Below are positions 34,201 to 45,361 of a stretch of 54,912 bases of DNA, piece after piece. Positions within the stretch are counted from its first letter, which is position 1. Every line of letters begins with the position of its first letter. The translations under genes were made by a program, and so were the position numbers. The DNA lies in the NCBI GenBank assembly GCA_021464525.1, contig JADRCO010000099.1:1-54912 (forward strand), given 5' to 3'. The notes beneath the pieces are model-generated. The model was given only the letters and a program-made list of their open reading frames with translations, was not told where the DNA came from and did no database searches. The DNA comes from Rhizophagus sp. LPA8_4_AMF (taxonomy: Eukaryota; Glomeromycota; Glomeromycetes; Glomerales; Glomeraceae).

Positions 34201-37200
34201 AAGAGATGGTGGATATATTAAATATAGGCTCAGAGGCTTATCTATTTTAAATTTAGAAACTAATTATTCCGAGAGCACAGAAAAAAATCCAAAAATAATA
34301 GAAATTAATAAGGCAAAAAATTGTGATAATGATTTATACGAGGATACAGACAAAGATTATAATATAGATAGTGATGATTCCGCAAAAGAATTGCAGAAGA
34401 GAGAATTGGCAGATGGATTAATTTTAGAACAAGTTTACAAAGTGAAGATTACGAAAGGATGGTTAGAAAAGGTAAGTTAATATAATACGAAATTTTATTA
34501 AATTTTATATTGATTCTGATGCGATTTAAAAGGTGGCTTTTGTAGAAGATGAACTTATACTATTAGGATTTTTTCGGAAAAGATTTTTTGTCTATAACGA
34601 AGACAAGAAATATGAGGTATTGGTTAATTTGGATTATTTTGATAATTTTGATTTACATTAGAAGCTTTGTATAATAATTGTATTTTTGTTAGATGTTTTC
34701 CGTAGCGTGCGGAGGAGCACATAGAATGTGGCATTTTAAAGCTAAAGATAAAAGAATGGATAAAGCAAGTTTCATGTTTATTAGAAAAGAAAACGTAAGA
34801 ACATTTTTGATTTATTATTATAAAATACTCCAAGTTATTAATTTTTTATATTATATAGGTTTATATTTATTCAAGGGAAAGTTCAGCTAATAATGAGGGA
34901 TTTAATGAATGTAAATTACAAGGAAATTTTCATGGAAGAGAGTGTAGAATTGTTAATTATTTATGTGCGTATTTTATTGTATTATAACTATAACATACAC
35001 GATTATTGATCATCTAATACGATATTTATTTATTTATTTATTTTTTTTCCTACAGCCTATCCGCTGGATCTTGATTTAGGAAATAATGACCAAATGTATA
35101 AGAACCCAATAATATTTGCTACAGGAGCGGAAGATAGTATACTAAGACTCTTTCAATGTAGGGTTTGGCTTTAATTGTTATAATAGGAATTCGTCTATAC
35201 TAACATTCTCTGATATATGTAGATTTTCCTGATAAGCAAGAAAACAATTTGGTTAGTTTATGCAGCATAAAGAAGCATACTTCTGTAATTAAAAGTGTAG
35301 AGTGGAGTTACGGTAAGTTTTTTTAAATATATTAAATATTTAGAAAACATAAGAGTGTATTTATGAATTTTTTCTAGGAATTGAATTATTATTATTTTCA
35401 AGTGGAGCTAATGAAGAGTTAAGATGTTGGAAAGTTGAAGTTAGCCTTGCATGTAATCAACCGGAAGGCGGGCCTTGTAAGTTCAATAGTAACAATTATT
35501 ATATATATATATATATTAATTTTTTGTAATATTAGAGTATTGCTAAATATCACCGCTGGTTGTCACCTTACCAGAATTAGGATAGAATTTTGGGCAGAAT
35601 TAAAAATGTCACGAAACTCTGCCCGTTGATATTTGGTGCGGTTAGAATCACCTGCGGTGAGATTTTAGCAATGCCCATCTAATTAAACAATTTAATAATT
35701 TTTCCACTATAGCAGCATATCCATCGGTAGTCGTTAATTGTTTAGAATGGTCCTTATGTCCAGCTGTCAGGTATTCAAAATATCTTACTCGAATTACATA
35801 TTTGCTATATTTGTAAATTTATTTATTTTATTTGATTAAATATTAGTGAAATTCCGGAAACTAGGATTATGGATACAAGTGTTTGTTTAATTAATTCATT
35901 CAAAGGATTGCATTTTATTGCAGCTGTATATTCCGACTCTGTATTAAGAGTAAGATTCTTTTTAAATTTTGAATAGTTTGTTCTATTTTTTAATATTCAT
36001 CCAATTCTACGGTGAATTTTTTCGTCGGTAAACCGCGACTTTACCTAAATTTTCTTTTTAATAGGCATGGCTTTTTGATGAAAAGAAAAGAAATTTTTTT
36101 TTAATTGGAGATGCTAAATTTCATACTAGATGTATTTTGCAAGTTCGTCATTTAATAATTTCAGGTATATATATTCGCTATTCGTAAAATGATCGCGATT
36201 TGAACTTTAAGCAAAAAAAAAGAAAAAATAATTAATTAATAAATTTTTTTCTTTGAAATAACAGGGAAAAATTCAAATGATGGAATTATTTTATTTACTT
36301 CTGCAACGGATGGAAGGTATAGTAGATAGTAGTGCATTAGAAAGGGAATACTTTTATTATGAAAAATGTGACTAATGTTTTATGTCTTTTAGAATTGCTA
36401 TTTGGGACGTATCGAGGCCTATTTATAGGTGTGTTTGAAAACTATTTTGTATATTTACGATTTAATTTCTTTAACTAAAAATGATCAACTTTTATTTAGT
36501 TATTTAGGTTTATACGATAAAAGTAATGAGGCGATTAATTCACTAGATTTGGGAGAACCGGTTTATTATTATCAAGCTCATCAATCTGGAATAAATTGCT
36601 TAGCAATACATCCAATGTCTTATTATAATAGTCTATATATGATCGTAACTGGGGGAGATGACAATGCTATATCAGTAGCATATTTTGAAATTTTATGGGA
36701 TACATTCCGTAAAGAAGATGATTATAATAAGATTCAATTAATAATTAGACCTAAATATAGAGAAATCGTAAAAATAGAGGCCGCGCATGGATCATCTATT
36801 CAAGGTAAATGAATAATTGTACTTAAAAAAATTTTCTCTTTTTTTTTATATACCGTTTACATAATCCTTATTAAATTACTGATTGTCCCTATTAATTAGG
36901 TATTCATGTACTGAATGATACAAAGATACTAAGCACATCATTAGATCAGAGGTTGAATTTGTGGGAAATAGATTTTTATAGTCGAGATAAGATAGATAAG
37001 ATAGATAAGGTGAAATATTCCAAAAATGAGTTCGACAAACGTAATGAATTTAAATTAATTAAATCCGAATTTGTAGATGTATGTGATCCGTCTTCAATGA
37101 ATATTTTAAGAATTAGTGATAATATTGTATACGTAACAATTGTTGGAATTGGTATAGAAATATTTAAATATGAATATATACAAAATTATACAAAAGTATA

Positions 37201-37201
37201 A
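31215..37201 (+). CDS. WDR6: WDR6/Trm734-like WD40 protein (about 1,224 aa, 28 exons)
   Basis: WDR6 (yeast Trm734/Rtt10) is the cofactor of the FTSJ1/Trm7 methyltransferase that 2'-O-methylates tRNA position 34; some family members also act in endosomal recycling. Exon starts-ends: 31215-31229, 31296-31464, 31541-31700, 31793-31931, 32020-32283, 32353-32453, 32561-32645, 32726-32869, 32942-32989, 33090-33140, 33223-33296, 33376-33541, 33615-33675, 33743-33828, 33899-34471, 34533-34616, 34693-34794, 34859-34964, 35056-35157, 35223-35312, 35378-35476, 35713-35770, 35847-35949, 36065-36164, 36265-36316, 36393-36428, 36500-36804, 36900-37201. Typical blocks are AGPVTSLCF, WVLDIKWL, ILYSARFFG..LILASGTVFNQVHLW, SVSDDRTIRVW, CGGAHRMWHF, SSGANEELRCWKVE and AAVYSDSVLRAWLF. 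Exon 11 ends in a GC donor; the exon 9/10 borders are the least certain. Intron 21 holds a MITE. Confidence 0.88.
35535..35675. mobile_element. 141-base MITE in intron 21 of the WDR6-like gene
   Basis: It starts GAGTATTGCTAAATATCACCGC and ends GCGGTGAGATTTTAGCAATGCC, inverted ends matching the element at 17503-17642 in opposite orientation. Internal words (AATTAGGATAGAATTTTGGGCAGAATT) also correspond in reverse. Flanks TGTAATATTA and CATCTAATTA agree at only half the positions, so this copy is older than the one at 17503. The intron boundaries are intact. Confidence 0.85.
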
Positions 37202-37235
37202 TTCTTTATTAATATATAATTAATAATATATCTAA
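37202..37235. terminator. 34-base gap between two convergent genes
   Basis: The stop codons of the WDR6-like gene (37199-37201) and of the minus-strand F-box gene (37236-37238) are separated by 34 A/T-only bases, apart from single C residues. Both messages must end inside or beyond the other gene's 3' region, so their 3' UTRs overlap as antisense RNA. TTAATATATAATTAATAATATA could serve as a polyadenylation signal on both strands. Confidence 0.4.
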
Positions 37236-38759
37236 CTATATACTATTAAATTCCCCATAACCTTTAATAATGTTAGGATAATCTTCACAAATTTTTACTA
37301 AATCACCAATAATAAGAGTATTATTCCAATAAAAATTAAATTTTCTAATTTCATTTCTACTCTTTAAAAAATCTTCAAAAATATTACTTTTAATCATCCA
37401 ACCATGAACTATAGTAAGAGTTTTTAAATGTAATAAAGGAGCTTTTGATAATTCTAATAAAAGAGGATCAAAACTAATTCTAAAATCAGAATCGGTATTA
37501 ATAGAACATTTTGAAATTGAAGGATGAAATCTTAAAGTTTTAATAAAAGTACAAGAAATTAATAATTGAGATAATTCTAAAGTATCATTAGAAGAAATTG
37601 GACCACTATAAAGTGAAAGTAAAGGACAATTATTTGATATAGAATTTAAAAGTAAATTAGTATTAATTGAATTTTGAAATTTACAACATTGAATAATAAT
37701 ATGAGATAATTTACTACCAAAATTATTAAAATTAGTATTAATAATAAATTTTGAAAAAATATCCAAATAAATAGGATTAGAATCTTTATAAACAAATTTT
37801 TTTAAATTTGGTAAAGATATTAAAGAAAATTTTAACCAATCATAAAAATTATAATTATGATAACCACAATCTGATAAACTTAATTCTTGTAAATTAATAA
37901 AATAAGATAAATTTTCAAGAGGAAAATAAAATTTTTCTAAATTTAAATTAATTAAAGTAGAAGATTTTTCTAATAAAGTTGAAATAGCATTTTTATCAAT
38001 TAAAATATCATACATAATATGATATTGTATAATTAATTCTTTAAGATTTTTTTGAGATTTTAATAATATAAGAGAAGAGTCAGTCATATTTCTATAAATT
38101 GAAAAAGAAATTCTTTCAATAGAATTTGTTATTTGAGAAAGTTTTAAAAATAAATTTTCCATTATAGGAGTATCAGAATTATATTGAAATTCTTTAAGAT
38201 TTGAAAAACAATTTCTTTTTGATAAAGGAATTTGATTAATTATATCTAAAATAATATCAGAAGTAGTACCAGTAGTTTTAACAATTATAGTATGACTGAT
38301 TTTTAAAATATTTATAAAAGAAGAATTATGTAAATGTGTAGTTAAAATTGAAAGTAATAATTTAATTTGAGTAGAAGTATAAGATAATTTACCATAATTT
38401 GGATGAGCAAACCAATCTTTTACTGCCAAATCAATACAAAGCATATCAATAACACGAAGAAATGTTTGATAATTAAATGTTAAATTCGATATTTCAGGTA
38501 TTTTAATTTCTTGTTTAATTAAAATATTTTTTGATTCTTGTGGTAATGTTGATATAAATGTATTAATAAGAGAAAACATTCTTCTTGATCCATATTTACT
38601 ATCAAATTTCGTTAATGAAAAAGGATTACTCCATAATATTGGTATCGCTATTCGACACCAATATCTATTAACTAATATACAAGGGAATAATGATACTGGA
38701 TCATCTTCTAAATATTTAAATATTGGAATAAGACATTCCGAAATTAATGTTGATGCCAT
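37236..38759 (-). CDS. F-box protein with leucine-rich C-terminal region (507 aa)
   Basis: This intronless gene encodes a probable SCF ubiquitin-ligase adaptor. The F-box covers residues about 4-46: LISECLIPIFKYLEDD, then LFPCILVNRYWCRIAIPILW. The rest reads as irregular leucine-rich repeats (LKELIIQYHIMYDIL, LINLNLEKFYFPLENLSYFI, LQELSLSDCGYHNYNFYDWL, LKTLTIVHGW). Such a curved repeat surface usually recruits the target protein. It starts at ATG 38759, just downstream of a TA microsatellite (38761-38776) that may be part of its promoter. It is convergent with the WDR6-like gene with almost no spacer. It resembles the F-box genes at 6515 and 40630 in layout (F-box start, about 500-550 aa, no introns) but is clearly divergent in sequence. 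The target is unknown. Confidence 0.9.
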   Translation of the reverse strand: MASTLISECLIPIFKYLEDDPVSLFPCILVNRYWCRIAIPILWSNPFSLTKFDSKYGSRRMFSLINTFISTLPQESKNILIKQEIKIPEISNLTFNYQTFLRVIDMLCIDLAVKDWFAHPNYGKLSYTSTQIKLLLSILTTHLHNSSFINILKISHTIIVKTTGTTSDIILDIINQIPLSKRNCFSNLKEFQYNSDTPIMENLFLKLSQITNSIERISFSIYRNMTDSSLILLKSQKNLKELIIQYHIMYDILIDKNAISTLLEKSSTLINLNLEKFYFPLENLSYFINLQELSLSDCGYHNYNFYDWLKFSLISLPNLKKFVYKDSNPIYLDIFSKFIINTNFNNFGSKLSHIIIQCCKFQNSINTNLLLNSISNNCPLLSLYSGPISSNDTLELSQLLISCTFIKTLRFHPSISKCSINTDSDFRISFDPLLLELSKAPLLHLKTLTIVHGWMIKSNIFEDFLKSRNEIRKFNFYWNNTLIIGDLVKICEDYPNIIKGYGEFNSI

Positions 38760-40629
38760 AATATATATATATATATGTTATAGATATTTTGATTTTTTTT
38801 TCGAAAAAAAAAAGAAAAAGAAAAAGAATTAAAAACAATAACGGCTAATGTTTATATTTACCCAAATAGTTTTTGCGTAAATTACGTTGTACAAGCAGTT
38901 GATCATATATTCTAAATTTAGTAACGGTGTAATTTATTATTGTAAACGCATTAATGCATAATGAATGAAATTGGTCATTTTTAAATTATATATTACAATA
39001 TATTAATTGAAACAAAGAAAAATAAAAAAATATTTTTATTCTTACATAATATTTTTATTTTATTAAAAAAAAAATAATGTAATACGTTTCAAGAATTTTT
39101 ACGAACATTTCGCAATTTACCAAAAATAGATTTGTGGCGGAGAAAAATTTAAAGTTGTCCTGTGAAACCATTGGCGTATTTGCCGATTTTATTTTATTTT
39201 TATAGTAATATAATGACTATATATTATTTCTTTGTAAAATATTTTTATGAAACTTAATTAATGCGTTGTCATAAAACTGTCATAAATTTAATTTTATTAT
39301 TATTGGTAAAATCATAAATGTTAATAAATGTTAAGAAATCACATTATCTTTATTTGGATACTATTAAAATACAATAATTTTCGTTAAATTTCGTTTGGGC
39401 CAATAAAATAATGTAAAAGAAATTATTACTAAAATAATACTAAAACTATAACAAAAAAAAAATAATAATATAACAATAACAACAATAAAAAAAAAGTAAT
39501 TTCTTTGATTAGAAAACAAGCTTTGTTAAATAAAATCATTATTAATTCAAATCTTGATGATTCATGTTACAAATAATATAAATAATGACTATTATAAGAA
39601 AGAAAAAAAAAAAAATATGTATGATACATCTTTTATTATAGTATCAGATCATGTAAACATAATCTAATGTGTATCAAACTTATTCTATTTTTCGAGTAAG
39701 AAAAAAATTTTTTTATTTGCAATATATACACTTTTTTAATATATACACTTTTTTTGTACGACCCCAATATATATATTATTTTTTTTTTACCATTATTCTC
39801 CGTCAAAATGATCGAGGTTTTCCATAATTAGGTCGGAATTAGCAGAATTTTTTTTTTACGGCCAAACATTTCCGATCAATGGTCATTCAAATATTTAATG
39901 CACATGTATTGTTTAAAATTTATATTAATTATTAATAATTTTTCTATTGTGAAAAAATCAAGTTTTTCTTGATATTTCAGGAATAGTAGCAGGATTTTGC
40001 CATTTATAATTGTAATATTGGGAAATGTCCGAAAATATGATTGGAATGATATGTATAACGTTTTGCATTCAAAGGCTTTGATCATGACATCATTGATCTT
40101 GTAGGACATAATATTACTATAAACGATTATCATCATTTTAAAGCTTCTATTCTAAGTATAATGTCGGCGCGTTACGTGATATACTCCGCAACTCCGCCCA
40201 TTCTGCAATTTATGCACCATTCAAGTGGAGAAACTTAAATTGCCGCACCGGATTTTTTTTATTTGATTTTTAAAGAAAAAAATTTTCTTTTTACCAAAGA
40301 AAAGACAATATCGTATGCAAGGTTGTTTGTTCACAATTGGTCAACATTTAGTTCTTATAATAAAATAGTGTAACAATATCAGAAGTACAAACCAATCTGA
40401 CTTTGTTTCCTACTTTCTTACACAACTAACCAAAAAAAGGAAAATATCGTCCGAAATTTACGGATCTTACTATAAATGGTATATCATAATATTTCAATCC
40501 AAAATATAAATAATGATAGAATTTTCATTTTTTTTCGATTTTCTTTTTTAACGAAATTTTTTTCTTTTTTTTCCCTTAGTTTTTTTTTTCATTTTTTTTT
40601 ACATTTTTTTTTTTATAAAAAAAAAAAAA
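38760..40629. other. Intergenic region between two divergent F-box genes
   Basis: It holds the promoters of both neighbours. Visible items are a TA microsatellite (38761-38776), long A and T tracts and, before the second gene, about 110 bases of almost pure T followed by A (40527-40629). The minus-strand frame at 39876-40136 (86 codons) has AT-driven composition and no recognisable domain, and I do not call it. Confidence 0.5.
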
Positions 40630-42285
40630 ATGTCCATAAAAATTCATAATAAAATTAATAATAGAATTAATGCGGATGTTTTATCAATAATTTTATATTT
40701 TCTAAGATATAATAGACAATCATTATATTCATGCCTTTTTGTAAATCGACTTTGGTGTGAATTAACAATTCCAATCTTATGGAGGGATCCTTGGGCGTTC
40801 TTTTATCGATTGGAAAATACTTCATCCCCTTCAGCACAAACTCAACCGATAAAATTAATTAACACATATTTATCATTACTTCCTCAAGAATCAATAACTG
40901 AATTACAAATAAATGGAATTAATGTTCCAATATATCAAATTCGATCAAGTTTTAATTATCCAACTTATTTAAGAGGTTTAGACCTTAATTATATTTATAA
41001 ATCAATTTTACGTTGGTATAAATATAATGAAAAACATTCAACTCATCCTCTTCAAAAAATTATTACCCGTCTTAAGAAATTCAGTAAAAAAGTTACAGGT
41101 CGAGATTCTATTGAAACGACGACGGACGATGAAGATAAGACAAAATATGATCAAATTGATTTAATCTGTTCGAAACTTTTATTACTTTTTTTTAAAGAAT
41201 CACCAAAATTAAGTTTAATTCGTATAAAACCAAAGAAATATGAAATAACTTTTCCTTTATTTGAACATTTAGTAAAATTAGATGAAACCAAGAAATGTCT
41301 TTCACATTTAACCGGATTAGAATGCGTGGATAATCATAATACGAAAGAAATTTATAAACAACTCGCATTAAATAATAAAAACATTTCTCAAATTATGATT
41401 CATGGTTGTCAAAACACACAAGCATTGGCAAATTTAATAAGTGTTCAGAAAAAATTACAAAAACTATATATTGTAAATATTAATAGAATATCACCTAATG
41501 AATATTGGACAACACCTGGCGTTGGTTTAGAATTACAAAGGAAAGCTTCTTTTATAACCAAACTTAAATTAGAAGGTTCTTGTGGATTTTTAGAATTATT
41601 AAAAGATTTTATAAATTTAGAAGAATTTTCTTTAAGGTGCGTTCATAGAAATTCTTGTAATAATAATAGATCTGCGGAGGCACCAAAACTCTCAAATTTA
41701 AAAAAATTAGAATTTGAATGCGATCATAAATATGAGATAAATTTTTTAGCATTAACAATTAAGGATACTCGACAATTAAGAAAAATTATAATTGAAGGTT
41801 CAAGAATAGAAGATCCATCTAATTGTAATTTATTATTGAATTCTATTATAACTTGTTGTCCCCATTTAAAAAATTGTTCAATCCCAATTTCAACGATTGA
41901 TCCCCCTTTAACTACCCTACTCGAATCTTGTAAGGATATTCAAAGATTATGTCTTTTTTCCATCCCTTCAGAAAATCAAATTAATATTAATTATTGTGAT
42001 AATTTTTTGCTTCAGATATTAAAATTTGAAGAACATAAACCCGTCAATTTACATGCTCTTGAACTAATTAATTGTAGTTTTTCTGTTGAAGTATGGGAGA
42101 AATTTTTATGTAAAACATATGAAACAAATGAAACGATTAAAATAAAAAAATCGGTTTCTTATTTATGGATGGAACATAATTTTCAACCTTCTGCAGAATT
42201 TATAGAGACTTGTTCTATATATAAAAGTTTGGGTATATTGAAAAATTATGGAAATATTACTTTGTATAAATCTGGGTATGTATAA
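40630..42285 (+). CDS. F-box protein with leucine-rich C-terminal region (551 aa)
   Basis: This intronless gene encodes a probable SCF ubiquitin-ligase adaptor. The F-box spans residues about 14-56: INADVLSIILYFLRYN, then LYSCLFVNRLWCELTIPILW. An acidic and Lys-rich insert at about 150-180 (KKVTGRDSIETTTDDEDK) is absent from the two other F-box proteins here. Leucine-rich repeat-like segments follow (LKKLEFECDHKYEINFLAL, LRKIIIEGSRIEDPSNCNLL, LHALELINCSFSVEVWEKFL). The ATG at 40630 follows a run of A and begins MSIKIHNKINNRINAD; starting later would cut into the F-box. GC content is a little higher than in the F-box gene at 6515. A series of degenerate direct repeats lies immediately downstream. 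The target is unknown. Confidence 0.9.
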   Translation: MSIKIHNKINNRINADVLSIILYFLRYNRQSLYSCLFVNRLWCELTIPILWRDPWAFFYRLENTSSPSAQTQPIKLINTYLSLLPQESITELQINGINVPIYQIRSSFNYPTYLRGLDLNYIYKSILRWYKYNEKHSTHPLQKIITRLKKFSKKVTGRDSIETTTDDEDKTKYDQIDLICSKLLLLFFKESPKLSLIRIKPKKYEITFPLFEHLVKLDETKKCLSHLTGLECVDNHNTKEIYKQLALNNKNISQIMIHGCQNTQALANLISVQKKLQKLYIVNINRISPNEYWTTPGVGLELQRKASFITKLKLEGSCGFLELLKDFINLEEFSLRCVHRNSCNNNRSAEAPKLSNLKKLEFECDHKYEINFLALTIKDTRQLRKIIIEGSRIEDPSNCNLLLNSIITCCPHLKNCSIPISTIDPPLTTLLESCKDIQRLCLFSIPSENQININYCDNFLLQILKFEEHKPVNLHALELINCSFSVEVWEKFLCKTYETNETIKIKKSVSYLWMEHNFQPSAEFIETCSIYKSLGILKNYGNITLYKSGYV

Positions 42286-42386
42286 ATATAAAATAATTAC
42301 GTCCGTATTTTTTTTTTTTTTTTCTAAATTTATATTAATTTATTTATTAATTTTTTAGTTGCAGATTATCACCAAAATTTTATATG

Positions 42387-43040
42387 AGGTTAGATTAAAT
42401 TAATGTGTAATAGATTAAGACAATGGAAAATAGACATATTTATTTTAATAAGAAAATTTAATTTAATATTTAGATATATTTTTAGAATTTCGTTATTTAT
42501 AATATAGATTTATTAGATTTATTAAAAAATTGTATATAATTTTTTTTTTTTTAGTTAATTTTCTTTTTAAGCTAATAATAAAAGTAAAAAGTAATTATTG
42601 CATCGTACAGATCTGGATACGTAATACGTAATAGATATATTTTATCAAAAAAAAAAAAAAAATTTAATTTTATATTAATTTTATATTATTTAAGGGTTAG
42701 ATTAATGTATAACAGATAAGATAATAGAAATAGTTATAATTAATTTAATATTTATTTTTTTTGGAGTTTCGATATTTAGAATGCATACTTGTTATAAAAA
42801 AAAAAAATTGTATATAATTATTTTCTTTTAAGCAAATAATAAAAATTAATAATTGCGTATTGCACAGATCTGAAAAAACGTATATATATCCGCGTATTTT
42901 GAATAGAAATAGACATAATTACATACTGGTTTTAATAAAAAAATTAATTTAATATATTTTTAGAATTTCGATATTTATTCACATTATTATATTAGACCTA
43001 TTAAAAATTGTATTAATTTTTTCAATGCGAATAATGCCTA
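42387..43040 (+). repeat. Three diverged direct repeats downstream of an F-box gene
   Basis: The order of words GGTTAGATTAA - AATAGA(A)ATAG - TTTAATTTAATATTTA - AGAATTTCG/GAGTTTCGATATTTA - TTGTATATAATT - AAGC(T/A)AATAATAAAA - ACAGATCTG occurs at about 42387-42625, again at about 42693-42875, and partly a third time at about 42901-43030. Copies differ by substitutions and indels. No frame is open through them. They look like an old local duplication of non-coding DNA. Confidence 0.55.
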
Positions 43041-43355
43041 AGTATACTTTACTGCGTTATATAAATTAATTAAAAAAATTTCACTCGCTAAGTAATATAA
43101 AAATCACGTATGAAATAAATAAAATATACTGTAAAGGAGTTTTTATTTATCATATATAAATTTATTTAATTAAAATTTCGATTACGTGAAAAACGTTATA
43201 TGAAAAATTTATTATGTAGATTATGTATCATAGTCATGTAGATTATAAAATTGACGTATATTATATACTGAACTACGTTACACTAATCGTAAACATTAAC
43301 GCGCTATAACGTTTTATCGCAGCTTAAAAGAAATAATATTCTAAATAATCTTATA

Positions 43356-44768
43356 CTAAAATTTTTGAATTTCAATTTCTTTATTATGAGATTGAATTTG
43401 AATCCGACCTGAATTTAATGTTACTACTGGATAAAATTTTGGTGGTGAATCATTAAATGTCGATAATTCTCGAGTTTTTGTGCCATTAACTGTAAAAGCG
43501 CAAGTTTTTTTATTCACATCTAAGTGAACAGTAATTCTTGCACCATCTCCGAATGGTGGACAGTAATTTCTTATATAATATCCAGAATTATAGCAACGAC
43601 CATCGTAACCAATTATCCATCCAGCAAGTTGAACTGCAAAACCTTCATAATTTAAATTTTCGGATGCACATACACCAACCCACGACGAATTAGAGTTTTC
43701 GATAATGAAATCCCATTCATAAATACCCTTATATTCTAACTTCATCTTAGCTCTAACACTTCTCCATGAATTAAGACCATTTGGCGCGTATACAACCTTC
43801 CCGTTATCTTCAATAATAAGTTTTGATCCACATGCTTTCTCATCCCAAACGTACTCTATTTTTGGTATTCCTCGAATATCAATTAAATTGAAATTATTTG
43901 ATTTTATACATTGTCGATAGGCATTTAAAATTATATTAGCTGGAACAATTTCCAGTGGCTCGATGATATCAACTAATATTGAACCTTTAATTCTCCTGAA
44001 TTCAATAAGTTCAACTAAAAGTTCCAATTTTTTAGCAACTTTTTGATGATCGGTAATAGGTTCACTTTCTACTTGGATTGAATTCTCTATTTGGTCTAAG
44101 GTTGGCAATCGTTTCAAAAGAGTTTTAAATGCATCATTAGAAACTTGTTTTGCTATAAGAATAGCACTATATCGAAAAACTTCATATTCTGGGGTTGCAA
44201 AAAGCTTTTCTTTTTCATATGTATGAAATAAAAGATGTTGTAGGCCTGAAATAGACAGCCGACCAAATTCAATTGTATTTAATGGAATAATAGCTACCGT
44301 TTCAACCAATAAATTTAGTAGAGTGTTATCTTCTGTTAATGGCATTTTCTCCATAAATTTAGATAATAATTCTGGTGAATAATTTTCGGTAGGATTTTTT
44401 TCTAATGTATTTTTGAAAACTTTCATAATAAAATCCTGAAGGTCTGGTAATTGAAAATAGTCAGCAGCGTAAAAAGCTTCAATTATATTATCCTTTGTTA
44501 AAGATTCTTCTTTAATTGATCCCGTATAAGTATATTCTAATACAATTTCCATTCCAGTAGAATTAATCTTTGGAAAAGAAATTTGGGTTTCATAACTTTC
44601 TTTCATTCCATTGTAAAGTAATCTATCAAATACTTCGGACCTTGCAGCTAAAATTGCTCTACAACCATATAATTTCTTTTCATCTTCACATAAAATTTCT
44701 ATATCACTATATTTAGGATTATTTATTAATAATCTTAAATCATTTTCTAATGAATATCCTCTCGTCAT
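43356..44768 (-). CDS. BTB/POZ-BACK-SPRY domain protein (470 aa), array member 1
   Basis: Single exon on the minus strand. BTB fold in residues about 10-115 (YSDIEILCEDEKKLYG, AARSEVFDRLLYNG, MEIVLEYTYTGS), helical BACK-like region to about 260, and SPRY at about 315-460 (WVGVCASENLNYEGF, GWIIGYDGRCYNSG, ITVHLDVNKKTCAFTVNG, KFYPVVTL). A probable cullin-3 adaptor. The start is ATG 44768 (MTRGYSLEN), aligned with all paralogues. The open frame reaches 44813, but those 15 codons have no ATG and come from a poly-A/T tract, so I exclude them. The C-terminus differs most within the array: NDSPPKF replaces the WNNLPSKL of the others and the tail is longer. It keeps VCASEN where two neighbours have lost a residue (VASEN). 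Its target is unknown. Confidence 0.9.
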   Translation of the reverse strand: MTRGYSLENDLRLLINNPKYSDIEILCEDEKKLYGCRAILAARSEVFDRLLYNGMKESYETQISFPKINSTGMEIVLEYTYTGSIKEESLTKDNIIEAFYAADYFQLPDLQDFIMKVFKNTLEKNPTENYSPELLSKFMEKMPLTEDNTLLNLLVETVAIIPLNTIEFGRLSISGLQHLLFHTYEKEKLFATPEYEVFRYSAILIAKQVSNDAFKTLLKRLPTLDQIENSIQVESEPITDHQKVAKKLELLVELIEFRRIKGSILVDIIEPLEIVPANIILNAYRQCIKSNNFNLIDIRGIPKIEYVWDEKACGSKLIIEDNGKVVYAPNGLNSWRSVRAKMKLEYKGIYEWDFIIENSNSSWVGVCASENLNYEGFAVQLAGWIIGYDGRCYNSGYYIRNYCPPFGDGARITVHLDVNKKTCAFTVNGTKTRELSTFNDSPPKFYPVVTLNSGRIQIQSHNKEIEIQKF

Positions 44769-45361
44769 TTTTCTTTTTTTAAAAAAAAAAAAATTTTTTT
44801 TTCGTAATTCCAATATTTTGTCACAGATTTAGATAAAAAAGTATTAGCATAAAAAATTATTACGATACGTTTTTCAACGAATCACAGTATAGGATGATCC
44901 CGTGCATTTATTTATTTATTTTAATTCTTTGAAAATAGATCCACATTTATTTACGGTTAAAAAACATTTGTTTTAAATAATAATCAGTTTATTAACAGCC
45001 ACACTCAATCAAGTTATTAAGCAAATACTAGGGACTTGAAAAGACTATCATATGATCTCATAATTCTGGCCAAAATTTATTTAAGGTTAAAATACGTCAC
45101 GTGATATTATGAATTTGTAAATTCTATACAGTATGACTCAAACGATAAAATGACCAAATGACAAGGTCATTTGACATTACTGATAAGTGATAAAAAACAA
45201 TATATTACCAAATTCATATTATCACTCCTAGTAAGTATTTTATATTTTTTTTCGTCATGAATTAAATCTCGATTTTACTAAATTTCATTTAAATTTGTCC
45301 ACGTTCTCATTTATAGTTATAAAATAATGAGCAAAACTTTTTTATTCTAAAATCTCCGTAA
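44769..45361 (-). repeat. BTB-array spacer, copy A
   Basis: This is the upstream region of array member 1 and the 3' flank of member 2. It is homologous to 46784-47425 and 52686-53187: poly-A/T at the start codon, TTCCAATATTTTGTCACAGA, GATACGTTTTTCAACGAAT, CAGTATAGGATGATCCCGTGCATT, GGCCAAAATTTATTTA and a small inverted pair around AATGACCAAATGAC / GGTCATTTGACATTAC. Promoter and 3' flank are therefore copied together with the gene. No gene lies inside. Confidence 0.75.

Noticed and set aside
35435-35629. 64-codon + strand ORF
   Set aside because: It spans the end of WDR6-like exon 21 and the MITE in the following intron, with no conserved content of its own.
39876-40136. 86-codon minus-strand ORF between the F-box genes
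   Set aside because: AT-driven composition, no domain and no sign of splicing to further exons; not enough to call a gene.
42286-43355. CRISPR-like array of repeats
   Set aside because: The repeats are long, diverged and unevenly spaced in a eukaryotic, intron-rich context, so this is not a CRISPR.
44769-44813. N-terminal extension of array member 1 (15 extra codons)
   Set aside because: The extension begins without ATG and is encoded by a poly-A/T tract. ATG 44768 matches the start of all paralogues.
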